From Sodalis glossinidius str. 'morsitans' (GTDB taxonomy: Bacteria > Pseudomonadota > Gammaproteobacteria > Enterobacterales > Enterobacteriaceae): 64,000 nucleotides of DNA. The notes beneath the pieces were generated by a model. It had not been told where the DNA came from. It did not search any database and saw nothing but the letters and a program-made list of their open reading frames with translations. A program made the translations under genes and the position numbers. The stretch is from the NCBI RefSeq assembly GCF_000010085.1, contig NC_007712.1, positions 496,001 to 560,000 on the forward strand. The letters run 5' to 3'. The number at the start of each line of letters is the position of its first letter. The first letter of the stretch is position 1. Shown piece by piece: positions 1 to 9,396 of the stretch.

Positions 1-297
1 GGGCAAAATGCTGCTCCTCGCTGCGCCACAGATTCACGACGCCGCCACGTTGGATGCCCGCATACGTCAACATGCCTGAGCGGCTGCCGTTACCTGGGGC
101 CGGGCGCCGGTTTTTCCCTCGCACGCACGGCCCGCACCGGCATGGGCGGAATGGCTTTCTGTCCGGCGCTGTCCGTTGCGCGAGGGACAATTTTCTTGCT
201 ATTGATACGATAAATCCTGATTCCTCTTCTATACTTAAATAACGATATCATGGAATTATGGTCAAAACGATACTCACTTAACAAGAAGGAACAGGGA
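1..297. other. left-edge region, no supported gene
   Basis: I see no gene I can defend here. A 24-codon open minus-strand frame runs off the left edge from an ATG at about 73, but it is too short to assign. The AT-rich stretch at about 190-290 should contain the promoter of the small gene that follows. Confidence 0.4.
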
Positions 298-381
298 ATG
301 AAAATATTTCTGTGGATAATTGCCATTATTTTTATCGTCGGCCTGCTGACGTTGACCGGTGTGTTTAAATTGATCTTCTGA
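298..381 (+). CDS. yohP: YohP-like 27-residue small inner-membrane protein
   Basis: A 27-codon frame begins MKIFLW, continues as one hydrophobic helix (about residues 4-20) and ends with GVFKLIF. The length, the start and the closing motif resemble E. coli YohP as I remember it; YohP is a 27-residue single-span membrane protein whose function is poorly defined. A good ribosome-binding site (AGGAACAGGG) lies just before the ATG. The gene stands alone, with the next gene on the opposite strand. It is short enough that automatic annotation often misses it. I am fairly sure of the family and have no evidence on its role. Confidence 0.8.
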   Translation: MKIFLWIIAIIFIVGLLTLTGVFKLIF

Positions 382-500
382 TGCCGACCGGCGCTAATGG
401 CATACCCGTTAGCGCCAGCCTCCTGCCGCTTCGCCTCGCGTAACGTGGGGATAAAAAGAGTAAGCTGCCGCTTACCGCCTTTCGGTCATGACTGCCGACT

Positions 501-812
501 TCAGGCGTTACGTTTCTCCAGAATATGAAAAGTCACATCCATCACATCGTCACGAATATTGGCGCGGTGGGCATCCATATGCGCCATTTGCTGGTGTTGC
601 TCCAAATGACGGATGCTCTTCCATTGTTCCAGCATAAAGATTGAGTCGGGTGTGGTTTTACGCCACGGTATTTGCGCTTTATAGTCGGTGAGCAAGGTGT
701 ATTCGCCGCATCCGTCTTCGGCCAGTACGTTTGGCCTGAGCGATTCGATAGCGGCTAAAACCGCTTCTCTTCGTCCCGGTTTGACTTTGATTTCTGCAAT
801 TACCGTGATCAT
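501..812 (-). CDS. YgiN-like antibiotic-biosynthesis-monooxygenase (ABM) domain protein
   Basis: A 103-residue protein beginning MITVIAEIKVKPGRR, with the ABM-fold pattern that includes PDSIFMLEQW and a helix with H..AHM. The layout parallels E. coli YgiN, a small quinol monooxygenase. A longer reading of the frame exists, but the ATG at 812 is preferred because AGAGGAAG precedes it. It is transcribed away from parC. Proteins of this family are dimeric ferredoxin-like folds acting on quinols or polyketides; the substrate here is unknown. A second ABM gene lies at 32861-33172. The frame is intact. Confidence 0.8.
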   Translation of the reverse strand: MITVIAEIKVKPGRREAVLAAIESLRPNVLAEDGCGEYTLLTDYKAQIPWRKTTPDSIFMLEQWKSIRHLEQHQQMAHMDAHRANIRDDVMDVTFHILEKRNA

Positions 813-1084
813 CGCTTCCTCTGTTTGACATTCGTTTGGGGGCGCCAATAGTTAACCAAAGACGCGGGCCGGATGCCCGTGATATTTTATCACACCCGTG
901 ATTCGACCCACTTATTATACTGAATGCGTCGGCGCTTTAGCCACGCCAACCGTTTGGCGCCCGCGCGAGTACTGTGACAGCGAGGGGGAGTATAGGGTAG
1001 TATCATGTTCACGAACCCCATACCCGCGGTGTAGGGATGTGATTGCTCACGTGGCCATACCGCGGTCAGAGGAAATAATCATCA

Positions 1085-3358
1085 ATGAGCGAGCTGACTC
1101 ATGACGGCGCCGAACGCCTGGCGCTGCATAAATTTACCGAAAACGCGTACCTCAACTATTCCATGTACGTCATCATGGACCGCGCGCTGCCGTTTATCGG
1201 CGACGGGCTCAAACCGGTGCAACGCCGCATCGTCTATGCCATGTCGGAACTAGGACTGAACGCCAACGCGAAATACAAAAAATCGGCACGCACCGTCGGC
1301 GATGTCCTGGGTAAATACCATCCTCACGGCGACAGCGCCTGTTACGAGGCTATGGTGTTGATGGCGCAACCTTTCTCCTATCGCTATCCAATGGTGGATG
1401 GCCAGGGCAACTGGGGGGCGCCGGACGATCCCAAATCCTTCGCCGCCATGCGTTACACTGAATCCCGCTTGTCCCGCTATGCCGAAGTGTTGCTCGGTGA
1501 ATTGGGGCAGGGCACGGTCGACTATGTGCCCAACTTCGACGGCACGCTCGACGAGCCGAAAATGCTGCCGGCGCGGTTGCCGAACGTGTTGCTTAACGGC
1601 ACCACCGGCATCGCGGTAGGGATGGCGACCGATATACCGCCGCATAATGTCAATGAAGTGGCCGCCGCCGCGATTGCGCTGTTGGGCAATCCTGCCGCTA
1701 CGCTAGAGCAATTGTTGGAACATGTTAAGGGACCGGACTTTCCCACCGAAGCAGAAATCATTACCCCGCAGGATGATCTGCGCAAAATCTATCATACCGG
1801 GCGTGGCTCCGTGCGGATGCGCGCGTTGTGGACCGTCGAGGACGGCGAGGCGGTCATCAGCGCATTGCCGCACCAAGTGTCCGGCGCCAAGGTGCTGGAA
1901 CAGATAGCAAACCAGATGCGCGCAAAAAAATTGCCGATGGTTGAGGATCTGCGCGACGAATCTGACCATGAAAACCCGACCCGTCTGGTCATCGTCCCGC
2001 GCTCTAATCGCGTTGACCTGACGCAGGTCATGAACCATCTGTTTGCCACTACCGATTTGGAACGCAGCTACCGAGTCAACATGAACATGATCGGGCTGGA
2101 CGGCCGGCCGGCGGTAAAAAATCTGCATGAAATCTTGTCGGAATGGCTGGTTTATCGCCGTGATACCGTGCGCCGTCGCCTGAATTTCCGGCTGGAAAAA
2201 GTCCTGCGCCGGCTGCATATCCTGACCGGCCTTCTGGTGGCTTACCTCAACCTGGATGAGGTGATCCACATCATCCGTACCAAGGACGAGCCAAAACAGG
2301 TTCTGATGCAGCGCTTCGAGCTGAGCGAGACGCAGGCCGATGCCATCCTTGAGCTGAAACTTCGCCATTTGGCCAAACTGGAAGAAATGAAGCTGCGCGG
2401 CGAACAGGATGAGCTTGAGAAAGAGCGCGACAAAATCCAGGCGATCCTCGCCTCGGAACGCAAGCTGAGCAACCTGCTGAAAAAAGAAATCGAGGCGGAC
2501 GACGCCGCTTACGGCGACGCGCGCCGCTCGCCCCTGATAGAGCGCGGCGAGGCGAAAGCGCTGAGCGAAAATGAGCTTATGCCGTCGGAGCCGGTGACGG
2601 TGATCCTCTCGACCATGGGCTGGGTGCGCAGCGCCAAGGGCCACGATATTGATCCGAGCGGGCTCGGTTACCGATCCGGCGATAATTATCTGTCGTCGGT
2701 GCGTGGCAAGAGCAATCAGCCGGTGGTATTCATTGATTCCACCGGACGCAGCTACGCGCTGGAACCGGCCTGCCTGCCTTCGGCGCGCGGCCAGGGCGAG
2801 CCGCTGACCGGTAAGCTGACGTTACCGCCGGGCGCGGCGGTTGAGCAGATGCTCACCGGCGCCGACGAGCGAAAACTGTTGATGGCCTCCGATGCCGGCT
2901 ACGGCTTTGTGTGCAGTTTCAGCGATCTGGTAGCGCGCAATCGCGCCGGTAAGGCGCTGTTGACCTTACCGGAAAACGCCAAAGTCATGCCGCCGTTGTG
3001 GCTAAACGGCGCGGCCGATAAGCTATTGGCGTTAACCGAAGCTGGTCGCCTGCTGATGTTCCCGGTCGACGATCTGCCGCAGCTGTCGAAAGGTAAAGGC
3101 AATAAAATCATCTCCATCCCCTCCGCGGATGCGGCGGCGGGCAAAGATCGTCTTGCCGGCCTGTATCTCCTGTCAACCAAAGCTTCTGTGACGTTCTACG
3201 TCGGCAAACGCAAGCTGACTCTGCGACCGGAAGATTTGCAGAAATTCAGCGCCGAGCGCGGGCGTAAGGGGACGCTGTTGCCGCGCGGACTGCAACATAT
3301 CGACCGGGTGGAAATCACCGATCCTCTGGCCGGCGTCGGCGACGAGGAAACGGCCTGA
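1085..3358 (+). CDS. parC: DNA topoisomerase IV subunit A
   Basis: The 757-residue protein is full length and closely follows E. coli ParC. Topoisomerase IV (ParC2ParE2) decatenates daughter chromosomes. The N-terminal winged-helix and tower domains contain the catalytic tyrosine in AAMRYTESR (Tyr124 here, Tyr120 in E. coli). The quinolone-resistance segment HPHGDSACYEAM is wild type, with Ser84 and Glu88 matching E. coli Ser80 and Glu84. The C-terminal beta-pinwheel follows from about residue 500. The start has AGAGGAAA upstream and four more residues than E. coli. Downstream comes plsC, as in E. coli, after a hairpin. The gene is intact, as expected for an essential gene. Confidence 0.97.
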   Translation: MSELTHDGAERLALHKFTENAYLNYSMYVIMDRALPFIGDGLKPVQRRIVYAMSELGLNANAKYKKSARTVGDVLGKYHPHGDSACYEAMVLMAQPFSYRYPMVDGQGNWGAPDDPKSFAAMRYTESRLSRYAEVLLGELGQGTVDYVPNFDGTLDEPKMLPARLPNVLLNGTTGIAVGMATDIPPHNVNEVAAAAIALLGNPAATLEQLLEHVKGPDFPTEAEIITPQDDLRKIYHTGRGSVRMRALWTVEDGEAVISALPHQVSGAKVLEQIANQMRAKKLPMVEDLRDESDHENPTRLVIVPRSNRVDLTQVMNHLFATTDLERSYRVNMNMIGLDGRPAVKNLHEILSEWLVYRRDTVRRRLNFRLEKVLRRLHILTGLLVAYLNLDEVIHIIRTKDEPKQVLMQRFELSETQADAILELKLRHLAKLEEMKLRGEQDELEKERDKIQAILASERKLSNLLKKEIEADDAAYGDARRSPLIERGEAKALSENELMPSEPVTVILSTMGWVRSAKGHDIDPSGLGYRSGDNYLSSVRGKSNQPVVFIDSTGRSYALEPACLPSARGQGEPLTGKLTLPPGAAVEQMLTGADERKLLMASDAGYGFVCSFSDLVARNRAGKALLTLPENAKVMPPLWLNGAADKLLALTEAGRLLMFPVDDLPQLSKGKGNKIISIPSADAAAGKDRLAGLYLLSTKASVTFYVGKRKLTLRPEDLQKFSAERGRKGTLLPRGLQHIDRVEITDPLAGVGDEETA

Positions 3359-3365
3359 TAGGCAC

Positions 3366-3394
3366 ACCGACCGGGCGACGTCCGGTCGGTTTCT
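3366..3394 (+). terminator. probable parC terminator hairpin
   Basis: Nine-base inverted arms ACCGACCGG and CCGGTCGGT are separated by a 7-base loop and followed by TTCTCT. It begins 8 bases after the parC stop. The stem is strong but the T-run is interrupted, so termination efficiency is uncertain. Confidence 0.6.
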
Positions 3395-3513
3395 CTAGGC
3401 GAATAGGTGATGATCTTCTCTGTTTTCAACCGCCACCCGGACACGGGGGGAATAACCGTGTATTTTGTTAGGAAGCCGGTATACTAGCGACGGCTGAAGG
3501 TTAAGAGGTAACT

Positions 3514-4248
3514 ATGCTCGCTATTGTTCGCACCATTCTGGTGATGCTGTTGTCGATATTGATCTGCGTTTTTGGCTTGATTTATTGCTTGTTCAGCCCG
3601 CGAGACCCTCGTCATGTTGCTACCTTTGGCCGCTGGTTCGGCCGTATGTCGCCTCTGTTTGGCATTCGGGTGGAAGTCCGTCGTCCTGAAGGCGTGACGC
3701 TGCCGCAAAATTGCATTTATATCGCCAATCATCAGAACAATTACGATATGGTCACCGCCGCGTACGTGGTGCAGCCCCGCACTGTCACGGTGGGAAAAAA
3801 AAGCCTGCTGTGGATACCGTTATTCGGACCGCTTTACTGGCTCACCGGTAATCTGCTTATCGATCGCGATAACAGCGCCCGCGCCCACAACACGCTTACC
3901 GAAATCGTGCAGAGCATTAAAAAGCGCAATATTTCCATCTGGATGTTTCCGGAAGGCACCCGCAGCCGCGGTCGCGGTTTGCTCCCGTTCAAAACCGGGG
4001 CATTTTATACCGCCATTGCCGCTGGAGTTCCTATTGTGCCGATTTGTGTTTCCAATACCTCAAACAAAATTAAACTCAATCGCTGGTCCAATGGATTGGT
4101 TATTATCGAAATTTTGCCGCCGGTGGAAACGTCAGGCTACAGCCGGGAGCAGGTGCGCGCGTTGACCAGACACTGTCGGGATGTAATGAAAAACAAGCTC
4201 GACGAACTGAATGCGGAAGTGGCTCGGTGGGAATCCCTGGAGCGCTAA
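3514..4248 (+). CDS. plsC: 1-acyl-sn-glycerol-3-phosphate acyltransferase
   Basis: A 244-residue membrane-bound acyltransferase that converts lysophosphatidic acid to phosphatidic acid in phospholipid synthesis. The N-terminus is a hydrophobic helix (about residues 4-26). The catalytic HX4D motif is NHQNNYD (His73, Asp78) and the substrate motif is FPEGTR at 145-150. Both sit exactly where they do in E. coli PlsC. The ATG is preceded by AAGAGG. The gene lies between parC and ftsP as in E. coli. It is intact and probably essential. Confidence 0.95.
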   Translation: MLAIVRTILVMLLSILICVFGLIYCLFSPRDPRHVATFGRWFGRMSPLFGIRVEVRRPEGVTLPQNCIYIANHQNNYDMVTAAYVVQPRTVTVGKKSLLWIPLFGPLYWLTGNLLIDRDNSARAHNTLTEIVQSIKKRNISIWMFPEGTRSRGRGLLPFKTGAFYTAIAAGVPIVPICVSNTSNKIKLNRWSNGLVIIEILPPVETSGYSREQVRALTRHCRDVMKNKLDELNAEVARWESLER

Positions 4249-4478
4249 GCGCGCCCGACCCGCGACGCCGGGGACGCGGCCCGCAGTGCAGCGTCGCAGC
4301 AGGCCGATGCCGAGCGTGCCTCCCCCGGGGCGGCCGTCGGAGCCATAACACTGATGCCGTGGTACGTCCAGAAAAAGACCCTGTAGCGCTGTTGCTCCCG
4401 GGGTAGGATTGACGATTTTTCGGCCTGTCCCAGGCCGGACACTACGAGAAAAGCTTTGCCGTGTCTAATGGAGCAGAT

Positions 4479-5900
4479 ATGTCACTTAGTCGGCGTCGGT
4501 TTATTCAGGCAACGGGGGCTACCCTTGCCGCCAGCGCGTTGCCGCTGCAGGCGCAAGCCGCCGAAACGCCCGTTGCGCTGCCGATCCCCCCTTTGCTTGA
4601 GTCGCGCCGTGGCCAGCCGTTATTTCTAACGCTGCAGCGCTTGCACTGGACCTTTGCCGCCGGTCGGCGCGCCGCCACCTGGGGCATTAACGGCGGCTAC
4701 CTTGGCCCGACGGTGCGGGTATACAATGGCGATGACGTCAATATCATTTATAATAACCGCCTGACGGAACCCGTGGCGATGACCGTCAGCGGCCTGCAGG
4801 TGCCCGGCACGCTCATGGGTGGGGCGGCAAGGATGATGTCGCCAGGGGCGGATTGGTCGCCAGTGCTGCCCATCCGGCAAACGGCCGGCACCTGCTGGTA
4901 CCATGCCAACACCCCGAACCGGATGGCGCCGCACATCTACAACGGCCTGGCGGGGCTATGGCTGGTGGAAGACGCGGTCAGTAAAGTGCTGCCGCTGCCA
5001 AACCATTATGGCGTCGATGACTTCCCGCTCATTATCCAGGACAAACGGCTGGATAACTTTGGTCAGCCGGTCTATAACCCTCCCGCTAGCGGCGGTTTTC
5101 TCGGTGATACGCTACTGGTGAACGGCGCGCAGAGCCCGTTTGTGGAAGTGTCGCGCGGTTGGGTGCGTCTGCGGTTGCTCAATGCCTCAAATTCCCGGTG
5201 CTATCAGCTGCAACTGAGCGACGGCCGCGCCATGCATGTCGTTGCCGGCGATCAGGGTTTCCTGCCGGCGCCGGTCCCGGTGATCCGACTGTCGCTGGCG
5301 CCGGGCGAGCGGCGTGAAATTCTTATCGATATGTCCAAGGGAGAAGAGGTGGCCATCACCGCAGGTGAAGCGGCCGGCCTGATGGACAGGGTTCGCGGCT
5401 TTTTTGAACCCTCTTCAATACTGGTCAATACCACGGTGTTGACGCTCAAACCGACGGGGCTGCTGCCGTTGGTCACCGATAACCTGCCCATGCGTTTGCT
5501 GTCCGACCAGCTCATTGACGGCGGTATCAGCCGCACCCGCGAGTTTTCGCTCGGCGGCTCTACGCCTGATATCAATGGTGCGCTATGGAATATGAGCCGT
5601 AACGATTTCCAGAGCTTACAGGGCAGTTTTGAGCGCTGGATAGTTCACACCAATACCCCGCAGGCGTTTCATATCCAGGGCGTGGCTTTTTTGATTAAAC
5701 GTGTTAATGGTAATACGCCGTTACCGGAAGATCAGGGCTGGAAGGATACCGTGTGGGTTGATAACGAGGTTGAATTGCTGGTGTGGTTTCCACAGGTGGC
5801 GCCGGATCACTTTCCTTATCTCTATTACAGCCAGACGTTGGAGATGGCCGATCGCGGCGCCGCGGGGCAATTTGTGGTACGGCCCCAGTCTGTGGGGTAA
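4479..5900 (+). CDS. ftsP: cell division protein FtsP (SufI), Tat-exported cupredoxin-fold protein
   Basis: A 473-residue periplasmic protein of the multicopper-oxidase fold that, in E. coli, stabilises the divisome under stress and is a model Tat substrate. The N-terminus has the twin-arginine motif SRRRFIQ followed by a hydrophobic stretch ending near AQAA. The body tracks SufI closely (for example LLESRRGQPLF, WYHANTPNR, IQDKRLDNFG). I start at the ATG at 4479, which has GGAGCAG upstream and matches the E. coli start; an in-frame GTG lies 18 bases earlier. The copper-ligand clusters of true oxidases are not apparent, as in SufI. The frame is intact. Confidence 0.94.
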   Translation: MSLSRRRFIQATGATLAASALPLQAQAAETPVALPIPPLLESRRGQPLFLTLQRLHWTFAAGRRAATWGINGGYLGPTVRVYNGDDVNIIYNNRLTEPVAMTVSGLQVPGTLMGGAARMMSPGADWSPVLPIRQTAGTCWYHANTPNRMAPHIYNGLAGLWLVEDAVSKVLPLPNHYGVDDFPLIIQDKRLDNFGQPVYNPPASGGFLGDTLLVNGAQSPFVEVSRGWVRLRLLNASNSRCYQLQLSDGRAMHVVAGDQGFLPAPVPVIRLSLAPGERREILIDMSKGEEVAITAGEAAGLMDRVRGFFEPSSILVNTTVLTLKPTGLLPLVTDNLPMRLLSDQLIDGGISRTREFSLGGSTPDINGALWNMSRNDFQSLQGSFERWIVHTNTPQAFHIQGVAFLIKRVNGNTPLPEDQGWKDTVWVDNEVELLVWFPQVAPDHFPYLYYSQTLEMADRGAAGQFVVRPQSVG

Positions 5901-6116
5901 CGGCGGCCTACAGGCTGCGCCGTTGTTCACAGGGTACAGCCTGAACGCCATGGGCGGCGCACGCCGATAAGGCTGCCGGTGCCAGCGTGGCAGGGACGCT
6001 GTCTGCGCCGGTCTCGATCACTGCCATCACTCGGCCACCGAAGTCCGGTACAACCGGGCTTCTCTATGCCGAAGTTCGGCACAACCTGGATGGTCGGCGT
6101 CAGGTAAATCCTCGCA

Positions 6117-6881
6117 TCAGACTGCCGCCATGGTATCCGGATGTGAACCCAGCCGTTTGCCGCAGTCCAGCTTGGCGATGGCGTCCAGGTCATCTTGCGC
6201 CAGATTAAAGTCAAACACAGCAAAGTTGGCGCGGATCCGCGCCGGCGTTTTGCTATATTTTTCCGCAAGTTCACGGATGATCGCCTGATCAAATACCCCT
6301 TTGCCCCCCTGCGCCAGAGGGCTCTAAGATTCGGTCAAAATCTGGTGGCGGGCATCAAAGGTCCGCAATGCCTGTTGTTGTAACAGCGGATGCAGCTCGA
6401 TCTGATTGATTACCGGCACCACCCCGATTTCATCCAGCAGGCGCTGAAGATGATGCGGCTCAAAATTACACACCCCAATGCTCTTTGCCAGCCCTTCCTC
6501 CTTAAGCCTCATCATCTCGCGCCAGGCTTGTGCATAGTTATCCTGGCTGGGCACCGGCCAATGCATCAGATAAAGATCGACATAATCCAGCCGCAGCTTG
6601 GTCAGACTTTGCTCAATAGCCTTGGGCACTCTGGTTTGATCACCGTTCCATAGTTTGGTGGTGATAAACAGATCTTCCCGCGCCATCGTTGCACCCTGCA
6701 GCGCCTGACCGACACCCTCTTCATTTTTATACATCGCCGCGGTATCAATGGAGCGATAATCGGCATCCAGCGCCGCCTCAACTGCACTGACGACTTCCTG
6801 GTTAGTGGCTTTCCAGACACCCAAACCCAATTGTGGCATGGTGTGTCCATCATGGAATGTGACCGTGGGTTGCGTTGTCAT
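6117..6881 (-). pseudogene. dkgA: 2,5-diketo-D-gluconate reductase A, broken
   Basis: An aldo-keto reductase gene (in E. coli an NADPH-dependent methylglyoxal/diketogluconate reductase) with two lesions. The first 185 codons read cleanly from the ATG at 6881, preceded by AAGGAG, and include the catalytic region motifs DTAAMYKNE and HWPVP. A TGG tryptophan codon at the usual TESWSPLA position has become TAG. Beyond it, reading resumes in frame until about 27 codons are missing between KTPA and the FAVFDF-like segment, then ends near HPDTMAAV. The start is intact, so a truncated protein lacking the nucleotide-binding C-terminus could be made but should be inactive. Its E. coli neighbours yqhC and yqhD are gone. 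Confidence 0.92.
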
Positions 6882-7034
6882 GATTTCTCCTTTTTTGTCC
6901 AACCGCCACACCCACGCGGGGAGGCGAAGGTTATGAGTAAGGGAATAGGTTACGCCGAAAGCCAGTTATGGAGCGGATTTCCACTCGCCTGCCTCGCGCG
7001 CGACAGGCGTTGGCGCTCATGTGCAGTGACGCGC

Positions 7035-7715
7035 TTAGGCGTTTTTGACTCGCCGCCGGCGGATAATCAGCAGCACGCTGCCTATCAGGCCGGTGACCAG
7101 CAGCACGAGGGGAAGGATAATTAATGCCATCATCACCTTATCCTCATGATGCTTAACCATCGGCACATGGCTGATGGCATAGCCGAGCGAAACCAGCACG
7201 GTGACCCAGATTAGCGCGCTTAACCAATTGAACAACTGGAAACGGGTATTGCTAAGGCCGGAGATGCCGGCCATTGTGGGCAACAGCGTGCGCACAAAAG
7301 CTAGAAAGCGACCGACCAGCAGCGCGGTCAGGCCATGGCGATTAAACATGGTGTAAGCGCGCAAATGATAATGGGCAGGCAAATGGGGCAGCCAGCTTCT
7401 CATGATACGCGTGTCTCCCAGCCAGCGGTCTTGCAGGTAGCTAAACCAGCAGCCAAGGCCGGCCGCCGCGCTGAGAATAATCAGCGTGGGAAAGAACGCC
7501 ATAACGCCTTTGGCAACCATCGCACCTGAGAGCAGCAGTAGACTATCACCCGGCAGAAAGGAGGCCGGCAGCAGTCCATTTTCCAAAAATAGTGTGGTAA
7601 ATATTACCCCATAGACCACCCAAATCATCTGGGGATCGGCCAAAGCGGCAAAATCCTGATGCCAGAGCGCCCGGATAATCTCTTCTAGTAGATTTATCTC
7701 AACCTTCTTACTCAC
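7035..7715 (-). CDS. yghB: DedA-family membrane protein YghB
   Basis: An intact polytopic inner-membrane protein of about 226 residues. DedA-family proteins such as E. coli YghB and YqjA support cell division, proton-motive-force homeostasis and undecaprenyl/phospholipid handling. Family signatures are present: ENGLLPASFLPGDSLL near the N-terminus, and RFLAFVRTLLPTMAGIS in the re-entrant region with its conserved arginines. The C-terminus ends in a basic tail. The most upstream start is a GTG without a clear ribosome-binding site. No ATG fits, so the first residues are uncertain. It lies next to metC as in E. coli. Confidence 0.92.
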   Translation of the reverse strand: MSKKVEINLLEEIIRALWHQDFAALADPQMIWVVYGVIFTTLFLENGLLPASFLPGDSLLLLSGAMVAKGVMAFFPTLIILSAAAGLGCWFSYLQDRWLGDTRIMRSWLPHLPAHYHLRAYTMFNRHGLTALLVGRFLAFVRTLLPTMAGISGLSNTRFQLFNWLSALIWVTVLVSLGYAISHVPMVKHHEDKVMMALIILPLVLLVTGLIGSVLLIIRRRRVKNA

Positions 7716-7844
7716 ATTTTATCGACAGCTTAGCGCCACGCCGGATTGCAGTCCTTGATCCATCACCCAACCAAACATTTTTTTAATCTATTTTAGTCAG
7801 CAAAGCGTCAACCGGCGATGAATCGGCGTATAAACGCGATTTCA

Positions 7845-9041
7845 TCACTTAGATGACGCGATGCGGGCGAAGCCTGAGGCTAAATCGTCGATCAAATCCT
7901 CGCAGCTCTCCAGGCCGATATGCAGTCGTACCAGCGTGCCGGTGAAATCGACGCCGCCGGCGGGGCGGATAGCCGCCAGTTCTTCCGGCTGATTCGCCAT
8001 TATCAGTGATTCAAAGCCACCCCAAGAGTAAGAAATACTAAAGTGTGTAAAATGATCCAGATAATGTGCCAGTTGATCATCGCTTAATCGTTGTTTGAGG
8101 ACGAAGGAAAACAACCCGCTGGCGCCGGTAAAGTCCCGAAGAAAGGCTTCGTGGCCTTTGCACCCCGGCAGCGCGGGATGATTGACGACCGCCACTTCCG
8201 GGCGTTGCGTCAGCCAGCGTGCCACGCGCAGGCCATTTTCTTCATGCTGTTTTAACCGTATGCCAAGGGTACGCAGCCCTCGCTCGGCCATATAAGCGGT
8301 ATCGGCGTCAACCATCTGGCCCATCAGATAGGATTGCTCGCGTAATTGGTCCCAGCAGCGCGCGTTGGCCACGGCGGTGCCGATCATGGCGTCGGAATGG
8401 CCGATAAGATATTTGGTGCCGGCCTGAAGAGAAATATCAACCCCCAGATCCAGCGCCTTAAGCAGTACGCCTGCCGCCCAGGTATTATCCAACATAATGA
8501 TGATATCGGGATTTTTGGCGCGCACCGCACGCACAATGGCGGGAATGTCTTGTACTTCCATGGTAATGGATCCTGGGGATTCCAGCATCACCACCCGCGT
8601 ATTATCCTGAATCAGATCGCCGATATCCGCGCCAATGAGCGGATCGAACCAGGTGGTCGTGATATTCATTTTGCCGAGTATTTGCCGGCAAAAGTCCTGT
8701 GTTGGCTCATAAGCCGAACCGGTGACTAAAATATGATCGCCCGCCGAGACGAAAGACAAAATCGCGTTGCTGACCGCGGCGGTACCGCACGGATAAAACG
8801 CGCAGCCGGCGCCGCCTTCCAGCTCCACCATCGCTTGCTGGAGGGAAAAATGGGTAAGCGTACCGCGCCGACCGTAATACAACTCGCCGCTGGCGCGTCC
8901 CGCCGTGGCCTTTTTCTTGTGCTGGACGGAATCAAATACCAGCGAGGATGCCCGCTGGATAATCGGGTTCACTGAACCCTGCGTGAAAGCAGGTTTTCTG
9001 CCGGCGCTTATCAGCACCGTTTCTAATTTCTTCGACGTCAT
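7845..9041 (-). CDS. metC: cystathionine beta-lyase
   Basis: A 398-residue PLP enzyme converting cystathionine to homocysteine, pyruvate and ammonia in methionine synthesis. The PLP lysine is Lys210 in LQAGTKYLIGHSD, and the cofactor-stacking YGRRGT segment is at about 56-61. Length and motifs match E. coli MetC (395 residues). I start at the ATG at 9041 because the homology begins MTSKKLET there; the frame stays open 19 codons further upstream. The frame is intact, which suggests retained methionine synthesis or the alternative alanine-racemase activity reported for this enzyme. Confidence 0.95.
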   Translation of the reverse strand: MTSKKLETVLISAGRKPAFTQGSVNPIIQRASSLVFDSVQHKKKATAGRASGELYYGRRGTLTHFSLQQAMVELEGGAGCAFYPCGTAAVSNAILSFVSAGDHILVTGSAYEPTQDFCRQILGKMNITTTWFDPLIGADIGDLIQDNTRVVMLESPGSITMEVQDIPAIVRAVRAKNPDIIIMLDNTWAAGVLLKALDLGVDISLQAGTKYLIGHSDAMIGTAVANARCWDQLREQSYLMGQMVDADTAYMAERGLRTLGIRLKQHEENGLRVARWLTQRPEVAVVNHPALPGCKGHEAFLRDFTGASGLFSFVLKQRLSDDQLAHYLDHFTHFSISYSWGGFESLIMANQPEELAAIRPAGGVDFTGTLVRLHIGLESCEDLIDDLASGFARIASSK

Positions 9042-9310
9042 TATGCGCGCTTTGCCTTTTGCCAGAAATTTTATGCCGTACGTGGCGGCGGAGATCATCC
9101 GATTCAGGTTATCACTTATGTCGGGCGCGGGGCAGACGTTTTGCCGGCCTTTTCGTTATTGGATCCCTGCGGGCATTGTGGTCACGCTTGACCGCTTGCG
9201 GGCACCCCAAGCTATCTCAACGGCACTTTTACCACCGCGATAGGGTTTGATGGTGCGGTGACAAATTTACCCTGACATTACCCCGCGCGTGACGTGTGCC
9301 AAGCACAAAT

Positions 9311-9329
9311 AATAATGAGAACTACTATC
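9311..9329 (+). promoter_or_regulatory. putative Fur box upstream of exbB
   Basis: The 19-base sequence AATAATGAGAACTACTATC matches 14 of 19 positions of the Fur consensus GATAATGATAATCATTATC. It lies 68 bases before the exbB GTG start, in an AT-rich stretch between the divergent metC and exbB genes. Iron-responsive repression of exbB-exbD by Fur is known in enterobacteria, so site and position agree. Confidence 0.75.
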
Positions 9330-9396
9330 AATTCTTATCTCATTTGCTATTATTCTGGCTGAATTATTCTTGGATCAGTATTGGGTGGAGGACAGC

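Noticed and set aside
1..73. Minus-strand frame running off the left edge
   Set aside because: Only 24 codons are visible, with no family signature, so no call can be supported.
1703..2644. 313-codon open frame antisense to parC
   Set aside because: It mirrors the codon pattern of parC, resembles no family and has no upstream ribosome-binding site.
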